64,000 nucleotides of DNA from Halohasta litorea. Lineage in GTDB: Archaea; Halobacteriota; Halobacteria; Halobacteriales; Haloferacaceae. Location of the stretch: NCBI RefSeq assembly GCF_024494645.1, contig NZ_JANHDJ010000003.1, forward strand, positions 62,001 through 126,000, written 5' to 3'. The translations under genes and the position numbers were made by a program. Numbering within the stretch: the stretch's first letter is position 1; each line of letters opens with the position of its first letter. The notes below the pieces were generated by a model. It saw nothing but the letters and a program-made list of their open reading frames with translations, was not told the DNA's origin and ran no database searches. Of this stretch, positions 9,279 to 18,368 are shown piece by piece.

Positions 9279-10334
9279 TCAGCAGCTCACCGAGGCTGCA
9301 CTGTCGATGAGCGTCTCGCGGTCGAGTTCGCCGCTGAGGGTGTAGCGTACCCCATCGCAGTCCCACGTCAGCGAGCGCATCTCGTCGTACTCCGAGAGCG
9401 TGCCCTCGCGGTCGCCGATCTCGACGGTCTCGCCGCTCGCCTCGTAGGCCGTGTTGTTCGTCACCGAGAAGCTCACCCGCTCGTCGTCGGCGGTATAGCT
9501 CAGATACGCCGAGCGGCTGTCACCGGCGTCGGTGATCCGGCCCTCGTGGAACTCGAAACGGTCGGGAAGCTTGGGAGCCGACACGTCGTACGGTGTCTCG
9601 TCATCAACCGCGGCCAGCGAATCGACCGTCTGTGTTTCCGGCGGCTCGTACTGCTCGACGGTCGCGTCGGCTGGCGGCTCGAATTCGAAGGTCTCGTCGT
9701 CGAGGCCCTCGTTGAACGCCACCTCCTCGAAGACCATCGTCGTCGACAGCTGCTGGTCGCCCCGCTCGGTCGTCGTCTCGTATTTCAGCGGGTACCAGAA
9801 CTCCGTGTCGACCCAGACAGTCGTCGTCCGGTCGGTATCGGTGTCGGTTAGCTCGATGACGTGGACCTCACGGTCGGCAACCGTGTCGGAGCCCTCATAC
9901 GAGACGTTGCTCTCGTTGAGCGCGTTGGCGATCAGCTCCTCGCTGGCGAAGGCCGCCGACTCGGGCTCATAGCTCACGTTGTACTCGGTGACGGTGTTCT
10001 CGCTGGCGTCGTACATGGACATCGTCTCGCCGTCGTTGACCGTCACGTCACCAGCCGACTGCCAGTCGCTGTTGGTTTCGAGGACTTCCTGTCTGGACTG
10101 CTCCGGCGGCCGCTCGGCGATCTCCACCACAGTGCGCTGTGTCGAGTTCGGCGTCTCGACGGTCTGGACGCGCTCGCCCTGGATATCCTCGATCTGTTCG
10201 TTTCTCTCCTCTAGTTCGTCGGCGATTCGCTCAGGGTCGGGGTCATCGCCGATGGCGGCCGCACAGCCCGCCGTCACCGTCAGGAGGGCGACGAGAAGAA
10301 CTCCAATCGTCAGTCGCGGCGTCGGTCGTGTCAT
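9279..10334 (-). CDS. Lipoprotein, LolA/outer-membrane-lipoprotein-sorting-like
   Basis: This 351-residue protein has a short positive N-terminus, a hydrophobic signal and a lipobox (TVTAGC, Cys at about 23), so it is probably a lipid-anchored surface protein. The mature part starts with an acidic coil (ADELEERNEQIEDIQG) followed by beta-rich sequence resembling the LolA/LppX/RseB lipoprotein-sorting fold. A final segment (about 285-350: VRYTLSGELDRETLID) resembles the DUF4367 module. In haloarchaea these are surface proteins of unknown ligand; a lipid- or hydrophobic-ligand-binding cavity is inferred from the fold. A TATA-like stretch lies just upstream in the 86-base gap. Confidence 0.8.
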   Translation of the reverse strand: MTRPTPRLTIGVLLVALLTVTAGCAAAIGDDPDPERIADELEERNEQIEDIQGERVQTVETPNSTQRTVVEIAERPPEQSRQEVLETNSDWQSAGDVTVNDGETMSMYDASENTVTEYNVSYEPESAAFASEELIANALNESNVSYEGSDTVADREVHVIELTDTDTDRTTTVWVDTEFWYPLKYETTTERGDQQLSTTMVFEEVAFNEGLDDETFEFEPPADATVEQYEPPETQTVDSLAAVDDETPYDVSAPKLPDRFEFHEGRITDAGDSRSAYLSYTADDERVSFSVTNNTAYEASGETVEIGDREGTLSEYDEMRSLTWDCDGVRYTLSGELDRETLIDSAASVSC

Positions 10335-10420
10335 CAGTTCGATTTATTTCGCTACGAGTCTTATAACGCTGGCCGATAGTTTCCCAGTCAGAAACTTCGA
10401 GGGCTACGGAACTTCGGGAG

Positions 10421-11302
10421 CTACGGATGACATGCGAGCACGCGCTCTCGGCAGTCGAGCAGCGTCGACAGATGATCGCCGTTGAGGGTCGTTAGCTCGC
10501 TGTTCGGCAACTGCTGGCTGAGCTGCCGCACGCCCGCGAGCGGGACGTTGCTGTCCTGCTGGCCGTGCCAGAGCCGTACCGAATGGTCGAGCGACCTCGG
10601 CTCGAACCCCCACTCTTCGGCGAGCAGTCGGAATTCGGTGGCGACGCCCGGTCGCCGCCCGCCGACGGCCGCGACGAACTCGTCGGCCAGCTGATCGACG
10701 ACCCGCGCGTCGAAGCTGTCGACCCCTCGATCGGTGTACTGCGAGAGGAATACGGCGGGTGTAACGTGGTCGGCGATCCACGCTTGGAGGCCAAACAGTC
10801 CGCCGAACAGCCGCGGGGTCGCGGCGGCCATCGTTGCCAGCAGTCGTTGTGGGGGTGGCGTCTCGCCGACCGACGGCGGCGTCGCCCCAGAGATCACGTC
10901 GACGCTCCGCACGCGATCGGGGTGGGTCGCCGCGATCGCCAGCGCGTGGGGGCCGCCGCCCGAAAAGCCGATCACGCCTGCCCTGTCGACGCCAGCGTCG
11001 TCCAGGACCGCCGCGACAACCGCGCCGATGTCGACGAGCGACCGTTCGGGCCACGCTTCGGAGTCGCCGTACCCCGGTCGGTCGACGGCGAGCAGCCGGA
11101 CCCCCTGCTCGGCGGCCGCCGGGGCGAACAGCCCACCCACTCGGCGGCTGCCGGGCGTCCCATGCAGGAGGATGGCGGGTCGACCCGCCGGATCGCCGTA
11201 GGCGGCGTAGGCAACGGTTCGCCCCGCGACCGACACATCCACCGAATCGACTGGCCACTCGATGTCCGCCTCGACCGAGCCGGTCGTCGCTGTCTCTGCC
11301 AT
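10421..11302 (-). CDS. Alpha/beta hydrolase
   Basis: This 293-residue hydrolase has a complete catalytic set: oxyanion segment HGTPGSRR, nucleophile elbow GFSGGG with serine, an acid in HGQQDSNVP and histidine in NGDHLSTL. I start it at ATG 11302 and not at GTG 11317, because the AATAATATTC element at about 11329-11338 sits about 30 bases before that ATG, as expected for a leaderless transcript. Substrate is unknown; the family includes esterases, lipases and haloperoxidase-like enzymes. It is divergent from a Bat-like regulator that may control it. Confidence 0.88.
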   Translation of the reverse strand: MAETATTGSVEADIEWPVDSVDVSVAGRTVAYAAYGDPAGRPAILLHGTPGSRRVGGLFAPAAAEQGVRLLAVDRPGYGDSEAWPERSLVDIGAVVAAVLDDAGVDRAGVIGFSGGGPHALAIAATHPDRVRSVDVISGATPPSVGETPPPQRLLATMAAATPRLFGGLFGLQAWIADHVTPAVFLSQYTDRGVDSFDARVVDQLADEFVAAVGGRRPGVATEFRLLAEEWGFEPRSLDHSVRLWHGQQDSNVPLAGVRQLSQQLPNSELTTLNGDHLSTLLDCRERVLACHP

Positions 11303-11357
11303 TACCTGTCCACTCACACGCCGGATAGAATATTATTACTCCGTACTCATGCGGTGC

Positions 11358-11367
11358 TTTATATACT
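11358..11367 (+). promoter_or_regulatory. TATA box of the Bat-like regulator
   Basis: TTTATATACT is centred 26 bases before the ATG at 11388, the standard position for a leaderless haloarchaeal transcript. It supports that internal start over the longer upstream frame, which would read back through the promoter and into the divergent hydrolase gene. Confidence 0.7.
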
Positions 11368-11387
11368 ATGGGCGGGCGAACGCAGCT

Positions 11388-12044
11388 ATGAAGCAGGTGA
11401 CGTTCACCGCGCGCTATCCCCTGGAGCTTGCTCATCCGATGCACCGGGCGCTGATCGAAAGCGAGCAGCTGTCGCGGGTGGAGCTACTGCTGTGGGGGCC
11501 GACCGAGGCGGTGACGACGCTGTGTTGGTACGACGGGCCGAAGGCGGCGGTTCGGGAGCTCCTGGAGGCCGTCGGCTCCATCGAGCGGTCGGCGCTGGTG
11601 GCGGCCGATGGTGGCACCTACGGCTTTCTCTCCCAACGCGAGTACGAACTCGCCGCCTCGGTCCTGGAGCTCGTCAGCGAGGCCGAACTGATCTTCCTCC
11701 CGCCGGTCACGTTTCTCGACAGCGGGCGGGTTCGGTTCCAGGCGGTCGGCGAGGGACCAGCACTCAGCGAGTTCTACGCCGCACTCGGCGAGGTCATCGA
11801 GACGGGCATCGAGCGCGTCCGGCCGTTCCGTCGTGGGTCGGTCGGCCGTGGCGGATCGACCGGGCGGCTCACCGACCGCCAGCGTGAGGCCCTGGCGGCG
11901 GCCGTTGAGGTCGGCTACTACGAGGTGCCGCGGACCGGCGACACCGAAGCGGTGGCGGCCGAACTCGACTGTGAGCCGAGTACGGCGGGTGAACTCCTCC
12001 GGAAGGCCGAAGCGGCGGTGGTAATCGATTCGGTTACCTCGTGA
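11388..12044 (+). CDS. HTH-10 (Bat-type) transcriptional regulator
   Basis: This 218-residue protein has an N-terminal sensor-like domain of about 150 residues (related to the bacterioopsin-activator family) and a C-terminal HTH-10 domain recognised by RLTDRQREALAAAVEVGYYE and a second helix pair ending in AVAAELDCEPSTAGELLRKA. This family is nearly restricted to haloarchaea. It regulates genes often adjacent, so the divergent hydrolase is the first candidate target. The signal it senses is unknown. The open frame extends upstream to 11262 but that part overlaps the promoter and is not coding. Confidence 0.88.
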   Translation: MKQVTFTARYPLELAHPMHRALIESEQLSRVELLLWGPTEAVTTLCWYDGPKAAVRELLEAVGSIERSALVAADGGTYGFLSQREYELAASVLELVSEAELIFLPPVTFLDSGRVRFQAVGEGPALSEFYAALGEVIETGIERVRPFRRGSVGRGGSTGRLTDRQREALAAAVEVGYYEVPRTGDTEAVAAELDCEPSTAGELLRKAEAAVVIDSVTS

Positions 12045-12083
12045 GTACGTAGTGAGCGCCGATGGAGCGATACAATAGAGCGG

Positions 12084-12515
12084 CTAGGTAGACTCGGCTG
12101 ATGGGCGCTTTCGGACGGTTCTCACACCCACCAGCGTTCCCAGAAACCCCTGTAGTGTCGCGGCTCCAACGGCGATCAGAAGCACTAACAGTGGTGGGAC
12201 GATTTCCATCGCTGTCGTCACCACCGACTGACTCGAACCGATCTCACTGGTGAGCAGCTCGAACGCAGCTGCATACTCCCACAGCGATAGAATCCCGCCG
12301 ATGATTCCAGCACGAGTCCCGACACGAATCGCCCGTTTCGATTGGTGGCGGTAGTAGTAGCCAACACAGATCCCCGCAGCAAACACAGGTACCGATGTCA
12401 AAGACGGTGCATACCTGTAGAACCCGATAGAAAACGGCATTGCGGCACCGCCAGCGAGAACCGCTAGCAGCCAGACGGAGTCAGCGAGCACCGACAACCT
12501 CGCCGAGCGCGTCAT
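12084..12515 (-). CDS. Small four-helix membrane protein, DUF5518-like
   Basis: This 143-residue protein is predicted to have four membrane helices: about 10-30, 40-55, 65-90 and 105-130. Glycine-rich turns join the second and third (GTRAGIIGGILSL) and a basic C-terminal tail follows. The layout resembles DUF5518, a haloarchaeal family of unknown function, but I rely on overall pattern and not a diagnostic motif. It is on the same strand as the CNNM/CBS gene, 88 bases downstream of it. Confidence 0.65.
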   Translation of the reverse strand: MTRSARLSVLADSVWLLAVLAGGAAMPFSIGFYRYAPSLTSVPVFAAGICVGYYYRHQSKRAIRVGTRAGIIGGILSLWEYAAAFELLTSEIGSSQSVVTTAMEIVPPLLVLLIAVGAATLQGFLGTLVGVRTVRKRPSAEST

Positions 12516-12603
12516 ACCGATTTGTTGTCGGTATTCGTCATGAATCCGTCGACAGCCGACCCAAGGCGATTGATACGCTCACCGGAACCGCCTGACAGCG
12601 GCG

Positions 12604-13671
12604 TCAGTCGAGTTCCTCGGGGTCGGTGTGGTCGAGCGGATCTTCGATATCGCCGATGATCGCCTCCGCGAGGTCGGTGACGGTCACCAGTCCGACGACG
12701 TCGCCGTCCTCGACGACGAGCGCCAGCTCCTGGCGTTCGGCCTGGAACTGATCGATCGCGTCGCTCACGTCGGTATCCGGCGAGAGCGTCATCGTCGGGG
12801 CCGCCAGTTCGGTGAAGTCGACGTCGCCAGCGGCCAGCTCCTCGCGGTGGGTGAACAGCGCCGGGCTGTAGACGACGCCCAGGAACTCCGTGAGATCCTT
12901 CCCAACCAGCGGATACCGCGTGTGTGGATGGGCTTCCAGTGTTTCGAGGTTCGATTCGGGGTCGGCCTCGGTCGAGAGGGCGACGATCTCCTCGCGGGGG
13001 CACATTACTTCCCGAACCGACTGCTCGCCGATCGTCAGGGCGTTGAGCACTTCCTCTTGGCGGTCACCCGCGACGTTCCCCTCTTCGAGGACCGATCCGA
13101 GCCGGTTGCGGAGGTCGGCCCGGCTCTCGATGACCTCCTGTTCGGTTTCGGTCCAGGACTGTGTCATCTCGATCCCGAACAGGCCGAGGGTCCATTTCGC
13201 CACCGAGTCGCCGACCCAGATCGCCGGGGCGAGGATCTTGGCGAACCAGTAGAGCGGTCGCGCCCCGTACTGAGCGACCTGTTTGGAGCGTTCGACACCG
13301 AGATATGTCGGCGTCTGCTCGCCGTGTGTGAGGTGGACCAGATTGATGATGAGGAAGCCAAGCAGGGAACCAGCCCCGATCGAGGCGAGGGTGGTGTTTA
13401 CGAACAGCGGCTCGAACAGCGCCGCCAGTCCGGGTTCGGCGACGATCCCCAGGGCGATGCTCGTCCCGGAGATCCAGACCTGGCAGGTCGTCAGATAGAA
13501 CTCCAGGTCGGTGGTCATCTCCCAGGCGAGTTCGAGGCCGGGGGTGTCGAACTCCGATTCGGGGTACTGTCTGAGGCGGGTCAGCGCGAACTCGATCGCG
13601 ACAAAGTAGGCATTGACGCCGATAAGCACGATCCCACCGAGAATCCGTAACCCGATCTCAAGCGGTTCCAT
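12604..13671 (-). CDS. CNNM-domain/CBS-pair membrane protein (CorC/hemolysin family)
   Basis: This 355-residue protein has an N-terminal CNNM (DUF21) membrane domain of three to four helices (residues about 1-150, with NAYFVAIEFALTRLR and an internal small-residue-rich helix). A CBS pair follows at about 205-330 (EVMCPREEIVAL and LALVVEDGDVVGLVTVTDLAEAIIGDI). The CorC_HlyC transporter-associated domain usually found at the C-terminus is absent. Relatives transport or regulate Mg2+ and Co2+; the CBS pair probably senses an adenine nucleotide. Start and length fit haloarchaeal members. Confidence 0.9.
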   Translation of the reverse strand: MEPLEIGLRILGGIVLIGVNAYFVAIEFALTRLRQYPESEFDTPGLELAWEMTTDLEFYLTTCQVWISGTSIALGIVAEPGLAALFEPLFVNTTLASIGAGSLLGFLIINLVHLTHGEQTPTYLGVERSKQVAQYGARPLYWFAKILAPAIWVGDSVAKWTLGLFGIEMTQSWTETEQEVIESRADLRNRLGSVLEEGNVAGDRQEEVLNALTIGEQSVREVMCPREEIVALSTEADPESNLETLEAHPHTRYPLVGKDLTEFLGVVYSPALFTHREELAAGDVDFTELAAPTMTLSPDTDVSDAIDQFQAERQELALVVEDGDVVGLVTVTDLAEAIIGDIEDPLDHTDPEELD

Positions 13672-13781
13672 CGCCCTCTCGTACTGCTGGCCGATAAAAA
13701 ACAGTTTTCAAACAGCTCGACCGCTCCCGGCCACTCCGGGAGACGACGTTCAGAAACCGCTGGCGGCGAGTCGGCCTGTGT

Positions 13782-14696
13782 TCAGTAGTGCCATGGGAAC
13801 TGCCGGAAGTCGGGCTCCCGGCCCTCCAGGAAGGCGTCCCGACCCTCGGCGGCCTCGTCGGTCATGTAGGCCAGCCGCGTCGCCTCGCCCGCAAACACCT
13901 GCTGGCCGACCAGCCCGTCGTCGGTCGCGTTGAAGGCGAACTTCAACATTCGCATCGCGGTCGGGCTCTTCTGGGTCATCTCGTCGGCCCACTCCAAGGC
14001 CACGTCTTCGAGCTCTTCGTGGGCGATCGCCTCGTTGGCCATCCCCATGTCGACGGCTTCCTCCGCCGAGTAGGTCTTCCCGCGGAAGAAGACCTCGCGG
14101 GCCTTCTTCTGGCCGACCTGCTTGGCGAGATAGGCAGAGCCAAAGCCGCCATCGAAGGAGGCCACATCCGGGTCGGTCTGGAGGAACTTGGCGTGCTCGT
14201 CGGAGGCCAGCGTCAGATCACAGATCACATGGAGGGAATGGCCGCCGCCGACCGCCCAGCCCGGGACGACCGCCACGACGGGTTTGGGCATGGTTCGGAT
14301 GAGCCGTTGGACCTCCAGGATGTGGAGCCGACCCGCTTTGGCCTCCCGAACGGCGGGATCATCGTCGGCGGCCGCGGCGTCGTCGGCGCGGTACTCGTAG
14401 CCCGACTCGCCCCGTACGGACTGGTCGCCGCCCGAGCAGAAGGCCCAGCCGCCGTCCTTTTCCGATGGGCCGTTGCCGGTCAGCAGGACACAGCCAATCG
14501 AGGCCTGCTTGCGGGCGTGATCGAGCGCGGTGTACAGTTCGTCGACCGTTCCCGGGCGGAAGGCATTGCGGACCTCGGGGCGGTCGAAGGCGATGCGAAC
14601 GGCGGGGACGTCGGCCCCGCGGTGGTAGGTGATATCGTCGAAGTCGAAGGCCGCGACCGGCTCCCAGCGGTCGGGGTCGAACAGTTCCGAAACCAT
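13782..14696 (-). CDS. menB: 1,4-dihydroxy-2-naphthoyl-CoA synthase
   Basis: This 304-residue crotonase-fold enzyme closes the second ring of the menaquinone nucleus, turning o-succinylbenzoyl-CoA into 1,4-dihydroxy-2-naphthoyl-CoA. MenB-specific features are FDRPEVRNAFRPGTVDEL, the FCSGGDQ segment of the oxyanion hole, WAVGGGHSLH, and the long C-terminal QQVFAGEATRLAYMTDEAAEGR tail that covers the active site of the neighbouring subunit. Haloarchaea use menaquinone in the membrane respiratory chain. menD and menF lie 5-12 kb away on the same strand, so the pathway genes are dispersed here. Confidence 0.95.
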   Translation of the reverse strand: MVSELFDPDRWEPVAAFDFDDITYHRGADVPAVRIAFDRPEVRNAFRPGTVDELYTALDHARKQASIGCVLLTGNGPSEKDGGWAFCSGGDQSVRGESGYEYRADDAAAADDDPAVREAKAGRLHILEVQRLIRTMPKPVVAVVPGWAVGGGHSLHVICDLTLASDEHAKFLQTDPDVASFDGGFGSAYLAKQVGQKKAREVFFRGKTYSAEEAVDMGMANEAIAHEELEDVALEWADEMTQKSPTAMRMLKFAFNATDDGLVGQQVFAGEATRLAYMTDEAAEGRDAFLEGREPDFRQFPWHY

Positions 14697-14785
14697 ACGG
14701 GGACGAGAGCCGGAGCGAATAAAAAGCCAGCCGAACGGTCGGGGCGACCAGCACCAATAAGAAGACGGACGCCGTACAAATCAGT

Positions 14786-16363
14786 ATGACAGACAGTCGG
14801 GGGAGTTTCAACCGGCAGACGGCCTACTCTCGGCTCTACGAGGCCATGCAGACCGACCGGCCGCTGGAGGCCCGTCTGAAAGACGCCCTCGAAATCGGCG
14901 TCGAGCAGTTCGGCGTCGACTTCGGCTACCTCACCGAGATCGATACGGAGACCAACGACTGGGAGGCCGTCATCAGCACCGAGTTACCGGACGGAATCAG
15001 CCTGACGGGGCTCCAGGAGGACCTCACCAACACCTTCTGTCTGCGGACGATTCGGGACGAAGGCATCGTCGCGTTTGCGGATGTCACCGCCGAGGGGCTC
15101 GAAGACCATCCGGGGGCCGCCGAGTACGGCGTTCACTGCTACCACGGCGCGCCGATCCTCGTCGACAACGAACCCCATGGCACGGTGTGTTTCGCCTCCT
15201 ACGACCCCCGCGCGGAGGCGTTTTCGGAGGCCGAGAAATCCTTCAGCCATCTGGTCGCCCAGATGGCGGGCTACGAGATCGAACAACAGGAGTACGAGGC
15301 CGAACTCGCCGAGCGGGCGGCCCAACTCGACGAGCGAAGCGAGATCTACCGGGCGGTCATCGACGCCAGTTTCGAGATGGTGTTCCGGCTCGATCGTGAC
15401 GGGAAGTTCACATACGCCTCCTCGTCGTCGGTCGAGGCGATCGGATACACCCCCGAAGAGCTCGACGGCGAGTCGATCTCGCTGGTCCACCCGAACGCGG
15501 AGGTAAGCGAGCGTGCGTGGGAGCTGTTCGAGCGGGTGTTGTCCGGGGAGACGATCGAGGAACACTACCTGCCGATCGAAACCAAGAGCGGCGAGCTGAT
15601 CTACGTCGACCTTCGGGCGACGCCGATCTACGACAGCGAGGTGCCCGACGGCGAGCGCACGCCCGACGATATTGTCGCCATCCAGGCGATGAGTCGGGAT
15701 GCGACCGACCGCAAGCGACGGGACGGACTGATCAGCGTCATCAACCGGGTGCTGCGGCACAACCTCCGGAACGATGTCGGCGTCATCAGCGGCTACGCGG
15801 AGATGCTCGAAGACGAACTGGAGGGCCAACAGCAGACGCTGGCCAAACGCGTTCGGACGACTTCGGACCGGCTGCTCGATCTCAGCGAGACGGCCCAGAA
15901 GCTCGAAGAGACCCTCGATGGCCCCATCGAGCGGCAGGCGATCGATCTCCGCGCGCTGGCCGAGCGGGTTGCCGACCAGCTCGGCGGGGCGTATCCCGAC
16001 GCCTCGATCACGGTGAGCGGTCCCGAGACGGCCGTCGTCGACAGCGCCCCACGGCTCGAAACGGCGGTCTGGGAGCTGGTCGATAACGCTGCCAAACACG
16101 CTGGCGATCTGCCCAGTATCGAGATCAGGATCGACGAGACCGAGGCCCAGTACGAACTCTCGGTCCAGGACGACGGCCCCGGCCTCCCCGAGTTGGAGCG
16201 GTCGGTACTGCAGTCCGGCGAGGAGACACCGCTGGTCCACGGCCGGGGACTGGGGCTGTGGCTGGTCTACTGGATCGTCACCGGCGTCGACGGGACGGTT
16301 ACGGTCACCGAGCCACAACGGCCGGGGACGACGATCGAACTCCGACTGCCAAAAAGCGAGTAA
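14786..16363 (+). CDS. Cytosolic sensor histidine kinase, GAF-PAS-HisKA-HATPase
   Basis: This 525-residue protein lacks membrane helices. Domains in order: GAF (about 30-175), short coiled coil, PAS (about 185-310), HisKA with phospho-acceptor H325 in VLRHNLRND, and HATPase_c (about 420-520, with N-box ELVDNAAKH, DDGPGLPE and GRGLGLWLV). The VLRHNLRND acceptor box is the usual haloarchaeal type. No response regulator is adjacent, so the output partner is unknown. The GAF domain suggests a soluble ligand or redox/light cue. Confidence 0.9.
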   Translation: MTDSRGSFNRQTAYSRLYEAMQTDRPLEARLKDALEIGVEQFGVDFGYLTEIDTETNDWEAVISTELPDGISLTGLQEDLTNTFCLRTIRDEGIVAFADVTAEGLEDHPGAAEYGVHCYHGAPILVDNEPHGTVCFASYDPRAEAFSEAEKSFSHLVAQMAGYEIEQQEYEAELAERAAQLDERSEIYRAVIDASFEMVFRLDRDGKFTYASSSSVEAIGYTPEELDGESISLVHPNAEVSERAWELFERVLSGETIEEHYLPIETKSGELIYVDLRATPIYDSEVPDGERTPDDIVAIQAMSRDATDRKRRDGLISVINRVLRHNLRNDVGVISGYAEMLEDELEGQQQTLAKRVRTTSDRLLDLSETAQKLEETLDGPIERQAIDLRALAERVADQLGGAYPDASITVSGPETAVVDSAPRLETAVWELVDNAAKHAGDLPSIEIRIDETEAQYELSVQDDGPGLPELERSVLQSGEETPLVHGRGLGLWLVYWIVTGVDGTVTVTEPQRPGTTIELRLPKSE

Positions 16364-16374
16364 GGGCCGACAGA

Positions 16375-16773
16375 CTACTCCCCGGGCGCCTCGACCAGCG
16401 AGGAGTCGCCCTGTCCGGCGACCATCGCTTCTTCGAGCACGTCGCTCGGATCGCGGTCGGTGCCATTGATGCGGTGGTCGACGGTCCACCCTTCGCCGTC
16501 GGTGTAGCTGGCGACGACGGCGACCGACTCGGTCTGGATGACCACCCGGTCGGAGATCTCCTGGCCGTCGTGGGCCTCGGCGAGCAGCGGGATCGCGGTG
16601 CGGATGGCGTCGGCGTCTTCGAGATCGGACAACAGGGCTGCCGTTACTCGACTATCGGGAAGGGATTCGAGGAGTGCGCCGTCTGTGGTCATGTCGACGG
16701 CCAGTGGGGCTGGGTATTCAAATCCACCTGTTGGCGATAGTGTTACTGCCCATCCCGAAACGCCGTTATCCAA
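16375..16773 (-). CDS. Conserved-looking hypothetical protein
   Basis: This frame of 132 residues is convergent with the kinase, 11 bases from its stop. It contains no motif I recognise. The part from residue 28 (MTTDGALLES, start 16692) onward looks like a compact alpha/beta protein with haloarchaeal codon use, DREDADAIRT-type acidic helices and an edge strand (DRVVIQTESVAVVASY). The first 27 residues are less convincing, and a TATA-like TTTGAATA about 30 bases before 16692 suggests that the shorter, leaderless product of 105 residues is real. Function unknown. Confidence 0.6.
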   Translation of the reverse strand: MDNGVSGWAVTLSPTGGFEYPAPLAVDMTTDGALLESLPDSRVTAALLSDLEDADAIRTAIPLLAEAHDGQEISDRVVIQTESVAVVASYTDGEGWTVDHRINGTDRDPSDVLEEAMVAGQGDSSLVEAPGE

Positions 16774-16938
16774 TCGTCGTCACTCGTCGCCGTCAGCGGC
16801 AGGCCGAGGGGTTCCATCGGTTTCGGGGCCCAACGATGTACAGCCGCGGTGGTTTTCTGCTATCTTAAACCCCTCATGCGCACCTACAGTGATTCGGCGA
16901 ACCCCGCTCTCACTGGCTCATCGCCCGTCCAAGCCCGG

Positions 16939-17586
16939 TCAGTGGAGCGTCCGAAACAGGAGCCACAACACGACATACGACACGAGCCCACTCAGGATCG
17001 CAACGGTTCGGCCGAGGACCGCAAACAACACGACGAGATTGAAAAGTGCATGGAGGAGCACCGCCAGACAGTAGCTGTACAGCACGAACAGCGGTTTGAA
17101 TCCGAACTCGTCGAGCAGCGGTCCCGAGACGTAGTAGAGTGCCGCTCCGATGACCCCGGTTGCCGTTCCGTGCATCACCGTCGTCGAGACGCTCCGGGTG
17201 ATCACATACTGGGTCAGTGCGAGCGAACTCAGCTGTTGTTGTTGGATGAGATATGAGAAGTTCTCAACGAGACTGAAGCCGAACCCGGCGAAGACGGCGG
17301 CGAGAATGATATCTCGTCGCTGGAGGTATCTCGGGGCGATGATCGCCACTACGGCCAGCGGCACCGCTTTCAGTAGTTCCTCGACCAGCGGGGCGAACTG
17401 TATCTGGAGGGCCTGCAGGGAGAGCCCGGCGACCGCCAGCAGTTCGCTGTTGATCTCCGAGGCCAGAAAGCCCGCGATCGACCCCCAGATGAAACACACC
17501 AGGAGAAACCGAGTCTGGGCGTTATCGACGAGCAGTACTAACAACAACAGCGGGACGGTTATCGCAACCGAGAGCGCCAGCATCAT
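16939..17586 (-). CDS. PrsW/CPBP-like intramembrane metalloprotease
   Basis: This 215-residue protein has about seven hydrophobic helices. It shows the PrsW pattern: APLVEELLK with paired glutamates, FGFSLVENFSYL with another Glu-Asn, a histidine in STTVMHGTATG and a second in LLHALFNL. Such residues bind zinc within the membrane, and relatives cleave membrane-bound regulators such as anti-sigma factors. The archaeal substrate is unknown. The start codon overlaps the stop of the upstream membrane protein by 4 bases (ATGA), so they form a two-gene operon. Confidence 0.82.
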   Translation of the reverse strand: MMLALSVAITVPLLLLVLLVDNAQTRFLLVCFIWGSIAGFLASEINSELLAVAGLSLQALQIQFAPLVEELLKAVPLAVVAIIAPRYLQRRDIILAAVFAGFGFSLVENFSYLIQQQQLSSLALTQYVITRSVSTTVMHGTATGVIGAALYYVSGPLLDEFGFKPLFVLYSYCLAVLLHALFNLVVLFAVLGRTVAILSGLVSYVVLWLLFRTLH

Positions 17587-18329
17587 TCGACGATCCCCGC
17601 CCGCTGGTAGCGAATCAGTGCGGCAGTCAGCAGCGGCGCACCCAGATACCAGACCGGGTCGACGGCGGGCACCGACAGCACGGGGTTGCTGATGGCCAAC
17701 ACGATATAGAGGCCGTCAGCAGCCGCAAACAGACACAGCCCAGCCCCGAACAGTCGGTACCGGGTAGCCGAAGCAAGCGAGAGCCCAAACAGCAGCACGG
17801 TCCCGATGAGCGTCGCCGACACTGTGGTGTAGACGAACAGCGACAGGCCGCTCCCGTAGGCGAGATTTGCGAGGAGGACGGCACCGACGAGCAGCGAGAC
17901 TGCACCACCCAGCCAGACGGGGCGATCGACCGCAGAGCGGCGCTGTAGATGGGCGGCGGCTGGAATCGCGAGCAGATAAAACCCCTGAAAGCCGAGTTCA
18001 GCAACCGACGGGTAGCCGATGGGCTGGCCAGCCAGATAGACGTACAGCGTCCAGTAGATGTGCCCTGCCGTCCAGCTTCCGATCCCACAGCTCACGATTG
18101 CCAGGAGGCTGGTTTTCGACTGGTAGGCAGCCACGGCCAGCAGCCCCGTCGCAGCAACGAGGGCGGCGTTCATCACGAGATAGTGACCATCGAACCCCAA
18201 CGGGCTCAACAGCGGCCGACCGTCCAGGAGCCGAGAGAGCATCACGCTCTCGGTGAGCAGTGCCGCGGTGGCTGCGACGGCCACAAGCAGTATCGACAGC
18301 CACTGGACAGTGTCCCGCTGGTCCATCAA
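17583..18329 (-). CDS. Polytopic membrane protein of unknown function
   Basis: This 248-residue protein has about eight hydrophobic helices joined by short loops and little soluble sequence. It resembles the membrane part of some haloarchaeal sensor proteins but has no kinase or other output domain. Its only clear context is translational coupling to the PrsW-like protease downstream (4-base overlap), so it could be a partner or substrate of that protease. Upstream lies the duplicated, non-coding stretch of 18.37-18.67 kb. Confidence 0.7.
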   Translation of the reverse strand: MMDQRDTVQWLSILLVAVAATAALLTESVMLSRLLDGRPLLSPLGFDGHYLVMNAALVAATGLLAVAAYQSKTSLLAIVSCGIGSWTAGHIYWTLYVYLAGQPIGYPSVAELGFQGFYLLAIPAAAHLQRRSAVDRPVWLGGAVSLLVGAVLLANLAYGSGLSLFVYTTVSATLIGTVLLFGLSLASATRYRLFGAGLCLFAAADGLYIVLAISNPVLSVPAVDPVWYLGAPLLTAALIRYQRAGIVE

Positions 18330-18368
18330 TCGTCACTTCTCAGCGGGGAGCGATCATGAATATATCGT

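Noticed and set aside
12628-13650. 340-residue plus-strand frame opposite the CNNM/CBS gene
   Set aside because: It lies within a clear family gene on the other strand and its sequence is low-complexity Arg/Val/Glu shadow.
14984-16489. 501-residue minus-strand frame opposite the GAF-PAS kinase
   Set aside because: It is antisense to the kinase domains and has no domain of its own.
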